A stretch of 64,000 bases of DNA, taken from positions 6,262,001 to 6,326,000 of the forward strand of contig NC_084703.1 in the NCBI RefSeq assembly GCF_033807575.1, read 5' to 3'. This stretch comes from Cydia pomonella (Eukaryota; Arthropoda; Insecta; Lepidoptera; Tortricidae). The notes beneath the pieces were generated by a model. The model was given only the letters and a program-made list of their open reading frames with translations. It searched no databases and was not told where the DNA came from. This document shows positions 55,770 to 64,000 of the stretch, piece after piece; position 1 is the first letter of the stretch, and each line of letters opens with the position of its first letter. Made by a program: the position numbers and the translations under genes.

Positions 55770-57825
55770 CTTATATTACATCTATGTCTACTTTTGACAG
55801 ATTTAGGTATGCAAGCGTTAAAATAACAAGGTAAGAAAGATATTTAATAATCCTATAAAATTTTAGTAATTTTATACTGTAATATAATATCAACACGACA
55901 CAACAACGTTGTCTGACAAGCACTAATGGCCTAACTGGCCAGACGTAAACACGAAGCCTTTTCAGCATTGACATACGATATGCCTTTGTTTTGAATGCAC
56001 TGAAAGCATCAATACGATAAATCTGACTCCTTGACCTGGCTTCACCTATGAATTGTAATCTAAGTCAGGCTAACAGAGAAACGGAAAACATATTCTGATT
56101 TTAATCATAGGTTAAGTCCGCAGCAAGCTCGGTTCTCCATATAAACGTAGTTACGCTCTCAATTTAAAACGACTAGCTAGATCGCTCTGAAACTTTGTAC
56201 TTACAATTCGCTATGTGCACGACTGTCACGCAACCTAGCGTTCGTAAGTCTACGGGAAAACGTTAATTCACTACGTCTTATAAAACTACTCCAAAACTAA
56301 AAACTACTGAACGGATTTTTATACGACTTTCATCTATCAATACAGTGATTCTTGAGGAAGGTTTAGGTATATAACTTATTAAGGTTTTATGTAAATTGGT
56401 TGAAATATAACGATGTTGTCGGAAAAAATCAGGCAGCTTTAATCGAAAACGCTGCCTAATCCGTTTGAGCTATATCAACACAATGTATGGTGGGGTTGTC
56501 TTTCTGTCATGGGTCTACCATAAAGTCCGCGATGTTGAATGTCTATCTTTTATGGATAACTTATTCTATACACATAATATGTGGCATTTGCAACGCTAAT
56601 TACACGGATACAGTATTAATAATTATCAAATTAAATACGTTAGTTATATTACTTATATTAAGCATTTCATACCGATTACAATGGTCCCTTACAGCACATA
56701 CAATTTACATGAATATTTCAGGAGTAATCGTAAATTAAAGTTTCATTTCCAGCCATATAACTTGTATGAATTGTTAAAGACGTTATCCGCAGTTAGTTCA
56801 AATTTTTACCACCTTATGCGCCGGGATCGCTTTACTTACCCCCACCATGCACTTCCACCCATCCATCTAATCCAGATCTAATTCTGAACCTATTATTAAA
56901 ATTAGATTTCACCTGTAAGCTTTGCACTTAGCCTTGGAGGCCGACTCTGATTTAACAATCTGTTAAGGTTTGATCTTGTTAGAGTTGTGTTAAGTGGAAA
57001 GGGGACGACCGGTTCTCCATACAAACGTAGTCCTCATTTTCCCCTCTATATATATCGTATTTTTAATTATTAATATAAGAGTTAGGAGCATCTAAAAATC
57101 TGTTTTTCGCTCCTAATTCTTACAATTCTCAAAAATTTGAAAAAAGTCAAACGTAAGGACATATAGCTTTGGTTAATTTACATCAAATTAAATAAAAATA
57201 TTTTCCATAATGACAATACCGAAAGAGGAAAATGGAGACTACGTTTGTATGGAGAAGCGGCCGTCCCCTCTCCTGTACCCGAGTGTCAATAGCTAGCCTA
57301 TAGCTATAGCTAGTCAAAAGAGTTCAAAATGCGTAGGTAAAAGTAAAAGGCTTACCTTCGAAATAAACAAGTAAGAATAGCGATATCAAAAAGATCACAA
57401 GCATCCCTTGTACTACAAAATTCAACATTCAAAATATGTACCCGTGTCTTGGAGAATTTAACAACTGGAGACTCCTTGTCTGTATTTTTATGTACAAAAA
57501 AGTCTGCCGATTTTTGTGGACGTAACGTCAGTCCATACAATATACATATGACGTTTGGCGCAGGTTTCCGACAGAGGGGTAAGCTCTTAAAGGCGACTCC
57601 GGTTTTTAAATCCTCCAAGACCCGTGTAGATAACGTCACTCTACATATATCGAATATTGTTCACAAGGAAATAACTAATATCATGCCTTAAGGCTGAAGC
57701 GCTTAAATGCTATTCGAATGACTTGCCTTGCTTGAAAGATGATAACTCGCAGCTGCTGATCAAGGTTTCTTATGGGACCATTTGGGACCGACATGAAAAT
57801 CGTGAAAAAATATAACGCAAATTGT
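55770..57825. other. Intergenic stretch, no gene seen
   Basis: AT-rich. AAAACTACTGAACGGATTTT at 56303 is a piece of a common insect repeat. A loose pair TGGAGAACCGGTCG-type at about 57006-57035 and 57235-57270 (ACTACGTTTGTATGGAGAAG against TTCTCCATACAAACGTAGTC) is inverted and may bound a small element. Confidence 0.4.
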
Positions 57826-57837
57826 TCGTCAACTTCA

Positions 57838-58248
57838 GGTTAACCCCACTAGTTCTTACCAGTGGTATCTAGTGGGAATTATTTCCCACATTTTTCCACT
57901 ACTGGGAAAAGGTGGGATTTTTTCCAGCAGTTACCACCTAAATTTTGTTGCAGTTCAATTCTAATCAAAACAGTATTAATAGTATATTTTAAATATAGAG
58001 TTGACTGAAACACTAATTGTTTTATAGTTATTTATTCTCTATATTTAAAATATACTATTAATACGGTTTTGATTAGAATTGAACTCTAACAAAATTTTGG
58101 TAGTAACTACTGGGAAAAATAAAACCCACCTTTTACCAGTAGTAGTAGGATTTTTTTATTCCCAGTAGTTTCCACTGGTAAAAGGTGGGAAAAAAATTCC
58201 CAGTAAGTACCACTGGTAAGAACTTGGTGGTAACTACTGGGAATAACC
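57838..58248. mobile_element. 411-bp hairpin MITE with 11-bp target repeat
   Basis: Ends GGTTA and TAACC. Arms contain TAGTTCTTACCAGTGGT / ACCACTGGTAAGAACTTG and a long AT-rich inner pair (ATTCTAATCAAAAC / GTTTTGATTAGAAT). CGTCAACTTCA at 57827-57837 and CGTCTACTTCA at 58249-58259 are direct repeats with one mismatch. Internally CCCACCTTTTACCAGT-type units recur several times. Confidence 0.8.
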
Positions 58249-58644
58249 CGTCTACTTCAGGTCCTCAAGATGTAGGTACATTACATTTATTTCGCGATTT
58301 TGTGATTGGATCCCATATAGGAAAGTTATGACCATATTAACATATTTTTTTACAGTCAGGATCACGACCCCAAAATCACCCAGTACGAGTCCATGCAACG
58401 GTGCCCGCTTTCCATAAGGCGGTGTGTATGCTTGTTTGTCGCCGGTAACTTTATTGTCCCTCTTACCATACGTGGTACATTTAATGAACGATTCGATTTA
58501 CACGTGACGAACAACCGTGGCAACCCACTGAGTCAATACATTATACATACATACAGTGTTTAGGTAACTACACAAGCCCAATTACCGCAACAATGTCTAA
58601 ATAAAGACAAATCTTGTGTTTTAATATATTCGCGAAAAAAAAAC

Positions 58645-58885
58645 TTCTACTTTTTCCCAATCAGTACACGATACCGAATATGCTCTTAACACGTTGGCTG
58701 CCATGAGCAGTACCGGTGTCGGTGGGTTCAAAGGCTCTTTACCTCTTTAATAAACCTCAGTAAATACTCCGATACTGTGAGCATCACCGGTGGTATTACT
58801 AAATTTGCATGGGGTGTAAGAAGGTGGCAGCCGACGTGTTAAATGGATCCCCGCTATTTTTGTTCCTATATGTAAAAAGCTAGTT
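58645..58885. repeat. Repeat shared with 55694-55765
   Basis: CTACTTTTTCCCAATCAGTA then ACGATACCGAATATGC match 55694 onward (CTACTTTTTCCTAATGATAA). The 58.6-kb copy carries the TTAA MITE. Confidence 0.6.
58686..58842. mobile_element. TTAA-flanked MITE (piggyBac-like)
   Basis: TTAACACGTTGGCTGCCA and TGGCAGCCGACGTGTTAA bound 157 bp, with inner ACCGGTG / CACCGGTG pairs. TTAA is the piggyBac target duplication. It interrupts a repeat (CGATACCGAATATGC...) that is uninterrupted at 55725-55760. Confidence 0.8.
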
Positions 58886-58889
58886 GGAG

Positions 58890-60800
58890 CACAAATCATA
58901 CAGTTGGGAGCAAATTAGGCACATTTTACCCATGCAACGGGAACATGATGTCTGTGTCTAATCAAACATGGCGAGCGACATACGGTACGCGTCTAGATTG
59001 CGTTGCAAATGTGAAAGCGTGCATCCTAGTGCCAGTTTATGTAAATATCTTACTGTACAGTGTACACATAACAAAGTATGGGAAGTAAAGGATAGAATAG
59101 AAAAGAGCAAAGCTCAAATAACTGGATAAAAAGAACTTAAGAGCATAGTGGACAACCGTTTCTCCATACAAACGAAGATAAGTATTAACTTATATACAAG
59201 TGCGACAAGTGCGCACTAGGGCGGTAAATTAGCACCATATGTATATATCATGTCATTCACAAAGAAGCATGCCTTGACTCGTATTGTCAAGTTATTAAAG
59301 GTTAGATAAGATTGGACAAATCTGCGCGTCATCGTGGATGACACGAAATATACTGTAAATATATTTTTACACAATTTGACGTATATTAACCATGGCTATA
59401 CCCTTCGTTTCGAGCTACTTCGTTTCATAAACGTAGCTCAAACAGCTATTGATAAATTAAAATTTAAAAACCGGCATTTTTAACATAACGCAAGCGCCGG
59501 TTGTACTTATTCGTGATATTTTTCCATTAACTGTTTTACTGCGTGACGGTGATCTACTGAGAAAGTCCACTTCGGAAGCTGACTTGCTCAGGAGCTTGCT
59601 TCTTCGAGGTAACGAGGCGGTTAGAAGACTTGGAAAAAAGTGTGTAATTCGCATCCATGCCTATCAGAGGTCATAAAACCAAGAAAAAAAGGGCAGACGG
59701 GAAATGTGAATGGAAAGTTTAATTACTATTCTAGCCATTTTAAGTAGTATTTTTAGCACGTATGTATCCTTAGACGTATGAAAAAACCAAAAATTATCAT
59801 TGATATGAAGTTTTTTAAAGATAACTTAGTGAAATTTTATGGACGAAAACTGACATCAATTTTATGAAAAATTTAGTTGTCGTCCACGAACGGACGGAAA
59901 CCCAAATAAGTAGCTAGGTGAATATTTAGTTATTTACTAAATACATTTGTTTTTCCTCTCAATATGATCTGTATCGCCTATTAAAGCAGGCATGTAGTTT
60001 ACTTTGTCAACGGTGTGTGAATAAAATGGTATTTTGTACCATTGATTCTGGACCGATTCAAATTAAGGACTTTGAATTTGGTATGAAAATTGCTTGAGTC
60101 CCAAGAAAGGACACAGGTTAGGTTTATTACGAAAATAATCATTATATGCGGTCGAGGTCACGGGCAGGGGCTATAAAACCAACTAAAAATGATTTATATA
60201 TATCATAATAACTAAAAACTAGCTCATACGTGGACGAAAACTAGCTCATAAGCGGACGGAAACTTAAATATCAACACTTTTGCTAATTATATTTTTTATT
60301 AAAAAAAACTGTAAGTCAATATTTTTTATAGTCAAGTAATATTAACCTAAAATAGACATTATGAGCAATACAAATAAATACAATACATTTAAGCAAATGT
60401 ACTTAAACATTTTTTTTCGCATTTCAAAGTCGGCAACTCCTATAATTGGACGAAATCTAACGCGCCTATCCTAATACTCTTGGAAGTACTAAACTTGTTA
60501 AATGATTTTTCCACGCGCAAAGGTTAATATGTTTCCTAATATTTAATTGTTTTTTATGGCGGCATCTTAGTATTTTTGGCACCATAATGAGACCCGCTGA
60601 TAGGTAATTTATACGTTTCCCACCGCCACATTAAAAAAAAACTTGATTATTTTATAACTGACGTAAACAGTGGGTGTTCACGATATTTAATCGCAAGAAT
60701 GCTGCGTGAGTTCGGTCAAATATCGCTAATCGAGTCTAATTATCCTGGCGTTTAAGCCACTATTTTCTTGTAAGTCAAATAAGTATGCGTTAATACAACT
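58890..60800. other. Intergenic stretch, no gene supported
   Basis: A plus-strand frame at 59486-59675 is open for about 63 codons (VVLIRDIFPLTVLLRDGD; EADLLRSLLLRGNEAVRRLG) without start, splice signals or recognised family. The rest is AT-rich. Confidence 0.35.
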
Positions 60801-60803
60801 TAC

Positions 60804-60872
60804 CAGCACTTTTGGTTTAGGCCGCCTTTCGCCATACTTTTTCTCGTAATAACTCGCCCGTTTTGAATCCAT
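60804..60872 (-). CDS. Possible first coding exon of an unidentified gene
   Basis: Minus-strand ATG at 60872 opens 23 codons, MDSKRASYYEKKYGERRPKP then KVL, ended by a strong donor GTAAGTTG. Composition (Lys/Arg/Tyr-rich) and the clean donor are the only support; I do not recognise it and can place no partner exon. It could belong to a gene whose later exons lie between here and nwk, or to a transposon. Confidence 0.25.
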
Positions 60873-61536
60873 CGTACAAAACGTATTGTCAGTCTTATTC
60901 GATAATATAATATTTACTGAATTTTCTGTTCCTTGTTTGATTCTCTTATTAGCCGTTATCAAGAGATAATATGATAACGTTTAATAGTTAGCATTATCGA
61001 ATCATTACTACTTATTGATTGTTTTTGTATGAATTAACATGACGTAACATATCAGTAACAATTTATTAAACCTCTCGTCTGTGTGTGATAAGGATTTGAC
61101 TAAATTATTAGTCAACTTTTTGTGTTTCTCTCGAGAACGGTTTTTTTCTGCTCTATACGATGTTTGAATCCAAAATTGTTGTCCACCACCCACATAAATA
61201 GTGAGTAGAGTTCCCATCAACCGGCCCGAGACAGGGGGTGTTTTTTACTTAGAATCACAGGAATTAGACTATCCTACAGAAAATGTATTTTTTCCCATGA
61301 AATTAAATAGTTGTTCAGGGATCCACTGTGTGTGATAGTTCCAACCTCTGTGGGGTTTAGTCAATTTGTGTTAGAATATTCAATATTTATTTATGATTTA
61401 TTTACCATAAGAACATGGTTTTTAATTATTTTTTATAGAAGCACTCCTCGATATTAGCTAACGTTGTTCCATACAAACGAAAATCATTAAGATTTGAAGA
61501 TTTGTATAGTACACACCCCTATAATGGCAGTGGCAC

Positions 61537-63241
61537 TAGGGTTTGCAATATCCGTCCGATTTTATTATTCGGATAATTCGAATAATAGAATTTGTATTAT
61601 CCGAATATTCGGATAATTATAAATGTATCAAAATTTTTATTCCAGGTAATATAACTCGTAAAACTAGCGCTAAAATAAGCGTGGAGTTGATAACGGCTGT
61701 GATACTAGAGTGCCATAATGCCAAACTAGCATCTTGCTTTAAAAAAATGCGTAAATCAGCAGAACTGTGGGCAAAAAAACCACCAAGGACTATAGAACTA
61801 TTAAATAAATAATGAGAAATAAATGGGGACATTCAGTTTCATAGACACCTTAAAGGATGCTTTGAGATCACATAATCAGACGGAGACTCATGCAGAGTAA
61901 AATAACACGAATGCAATTTTTAGTTCAGTTGTTGATGATTATTCGTTTCAGACAAAGTCCCTGTTTTTGTTTTTCATTCATAGTTATTATTGCTTTCATT
62001 GCAAGAACCGCAGTACAGTACTGTGGATTATATATACCGAGCTGTTGAAACAGGTGATGGAAATGAAATGGGAGTAGGCACAATACATCCATTTTTTATT
62101 TATTGATTTTGCCAAAGTATAATTATGTCAGAGAGAGAGAGACACTTTATAATTTTGCAGTGCTTTAAAGAGCTACCAAATTAAGCAGGATTAGTGAACT
62201 AAGCTCGTAGAAAAAACAGCCGAATTTGAACTATAGGTAGTCACTGGTCTGAAACAAGAAGACGCTCTTTCGCCAATGCTGTTCAACTTGGCACTCGAAT
62301 ACATCGTCCAAAAATTGTTTGTGGGGCTTTAGACTTGAACGGCAAACATAGTTAAGATCATTGGATAAGCTGATGACTTGGGGCTATAGGCTCAAAACAA
62401 AACCGACCTGAAGGCCAGGGACAGGATCGTAGAGTAGGAAGGAAAGATTGGTCTCAGAATCAACCAACAGAAAAGAGAAAAATCTAATGAAAAGGTCAGC
62501 ACATCAGCGTGAAAAAAGTCGGAGCAACTACCTACAAAGGTGTGAATGGTGTTAGGTACCTTGGTTGAACAGTGCCGGATGTTACCAACCGAAGGGAAGA
62601 GGAGATAGATGTTCCAATCCAAAATGCCCTAAGATGCTCTGCAGCGCTCCATCACCGAGTTCTAATAGTGTCCAAGTTGATCAGTAGACTGACCAAGATT
62701 CGAGTCTACGAGTATAAGACAGTAATTTGATGTTGATGTATGGGTAAGTTTCACACTTGGACTCTGACTCGAAAAAAAGAGAACAAGCTCTTAATGATGA
62801 AAACGAAATTCTGGCGGAAGATTATGAGACCTATCAGAGATGAATATAGAAATTGGAGGCGTAGGAAAAATAGGGAGCTAGAGAGCTAGTTGCGGCACCC
62901 GATATAATTGGCGAAATTATAGCCGCACGACTTCGCTGGCTCGCTCACTTGGACAGGACGGGAGAGAAGAGAGGTGAGGCACTAGATGTACTTCCAAATA
63001 TGAACCAGTTAATCCATATATAAAGCCTCTTTACGAGTATTAAGTACGCTTCTAAAGATAACATTATGTTAGCTATCATAGTAATCATTTAAAATTGGTT
63101 GGGGTAACGTCTTTGTATTAAAACATAGTTAAATGCGTTATTTGTGTTATCTAAATTATCCGTTTATTCGGATATTCTGAGTTGTATTATTCGAATATTT
63201 TCGGATATTATTATAGGCAGATATTCGGATTGCAAACCCTA
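61537..63241. mobile_element. hAT-type transposon (non-autonomous), 1705 bp
   Basis: Ends TAGGGTTTGCAATATCCG and CGGATTGCAAACCCTA, with subterminal GATAATTCGAATAATAG / TTATTCGAATATTTTCGG repeats. A perfect 8-bp target duplication AGTGGCAC lies at 61529-61536 and 63242-63249, the hAT signature. No transposase is recognisable; an 89-codon frame at 61543-61812 is of unknown meaning. The right half carries a decayed LINE reverse-transcriptase fragment. Confidence 0.88.
62220..63000 (+). pseudogene. Decayed LINE reverse-transcriptase fragment inside the hAT element
   Basis: With frame changes and stops, plus-strand readings give LKQEDALSPMLFNLALEYIV (RT domain before the active site), a broken YADDLGL-like box near 62366, GLRINQQKRE, then VRYLG, TKFWRKIMRPIRDE and ARLRWLAHLDRTGE, the C-terminal pattern of an RTE/CR1-like LINE. 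No part is functional. Confidence 0.75.
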
Positions 63242-63439
63242 AGTGGCACCAATAATGAGACGTAAATCTACCACAAATTCTGTAAAATAATTTGAAAAAT
63301 GTAAAGCAATTTGCGAATTTTAATGTTCGCGGTAGGCCCTAGAAGTCTTAGAGCTGCTTAAGCTCGACATTTTATTAATTTCTGGTTTAAACAATTTTCT
63401 AATACACGCAATAAAATGCCTTTGTACGGGACAACTCTT

Positions 63440-63735
63440 GAAATACTTCTACACAGGGCTTTGAGGGCTTACGACCAGTTGCACCGCCCACAGTTGACGG
63501 ACTGGCCAACGACGTTCAGCAGTGAACTATGAAACTTCTCATACAATAGGGAGCGTGCATGAACTGTAGGAGGCAGCACAGGAGCTGTTAGATTTATGGC
63601 GCGAAGCGTAAATGTGATGTTTATTGTTCCGATGTAGCCCACAAGATGGCAGAACCTACTATGCACAAGAAAACACTTGACGTGTAAATGTGCCTGTTTA
63701 TGGTTCCGATTCAGACCACAAGATGGCAGACCCTC
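63440..63735. repeat. Interspersed repeat with 77-bp internal duplication
   Basis: GTTCCGATGTAGCCCACAAG, ATGGCAGAACCT at 63628 and GGTTCCGATTCAGACCACAA, GATGGCAGACCCT at 63704 repeat the same motif. Preceding ACCGCCCACAGTTGACGGAC and GAGGCAGCACAGGAGCTG-like sequence belongs to a repeat common in moths as I recall. Confidence 0.4.
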
Positions 63736-63949
63736 CAACGCGCACGGTCCCTATAGAGTTTAGAGAAAACGTTAACGGTGACACACGGTTTAGTGCAACC
63801 AACGTTAATATTATGACTACAGTAACCCCAGTAAGCTTGTCAAAACGAAGCTGCTGCCCCAGCTTGTCAAATTCACGAAAGCTGGCACGAATGGAATGGA
63901 CGAATCTTTCATTGTATAAGTGACACCTGCCCGCGTAGCCAACGTGCAT

Positions 63950-64000
63950 ATCGTTCACGCTCCGTGGCGAACGAAACGCAACTGTCACAGTCGCACTAAT
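63950..64000. repeat. Repeat fragment at window end, shared with window start
   Basis: Second copy of the repeat at 1-70; see there. It continues beyond the window. Confidence 0.6.

Noticed and set aside
59457..59675. Coding exon at 59.5 kb
   Set aside because: Open for about 63 codons on plus, and on minus too, but with no start, splice sites or family resemblance.
1..64000. Same repeat at both window edges as long terminal repeats of one giant element
   Set aside because: The matching pieces are under 60 bp, diverged, cut by the edges, and the interior contains a host gene with introns; two scattered copies are the simpler view.

Overview
The window looks like a piece of a lepidopteran (moth or butterfly) nuclear genome. 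It is AT-rich, has long introns, and is crowded with hairpin MITEs, decayed non-LTR retrotransposons and SINE-like bodies of types I associate with Lepidoptera. Order-level placement is inferred from repeat style. The insect assignment itself rests on the host gene, whose exons closely match insect Nervous wreck.

Host gene: the 5' part of one gene, nervous wreck (nwk, FCHSD family), lies on the minus strand from its start codon at 50204 to an exon ending at 1798. Twelve coding exons can be placed with GT/AG sites and matching phases. They total 1638 nt (546 codons): MQPPPRK start, the whole F-BAR domain, the linker and the first residues of SH3 domain 1. The rest of SH3-1, SH3-2 and the proline-rich tail must lie beyond the low-coordinate edge. 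Exons 4, 10 and 12 each have degenerate tandem copies of themselves just downstream (2, 3 and 1 copies), all carrying damage or reduced to fragments.

Intron 8 (7045-16239) holds a nested insertion that can be resolved to the base. A 5'-truncated jockey-like non-LTR fragment has a 9-bp target duplication (ATTAGCTGG). Inside it sits a complete errantivirus (env-carrying Ty3/gypsy element, 8179-15531) with 4-bp duplications (AGCT). The errantivirus has LTRs identical by eye, open gag, pol and env frames, a candidate -1 frameshift site, a polypurine tract and a primer-binding site candidate. It is antisense to nwk and looks very young.

Intron 2 (21126-37507) and intron 1 (37652-50183) contain many MITEs in repeated families, LINE and SINE remnants, a 116-bp tandem duplication, microsatellites and palindromes, but no other gene I can support.

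Upstream of nwk, 50205-50420 is a CpG-rich 5'UTR/promoter candidate with an upstream ORF. Beyond it (50420-64000) lie more repeats: a 1608-bp element that is almost entirely one long inverted repeat (702-bp arms) with TA target duplication; a 411-bp hairpin MITE with an 11-bp imperfect duplication; a TTAA-flanked MITE; and a 1705-bp hAT-type element with perfect 8-bp duplication carrying a decayed LINE reverse-transcriptase fragment. One short possible coding exon (60804-60872, minus) could belong to an unidentified gene.
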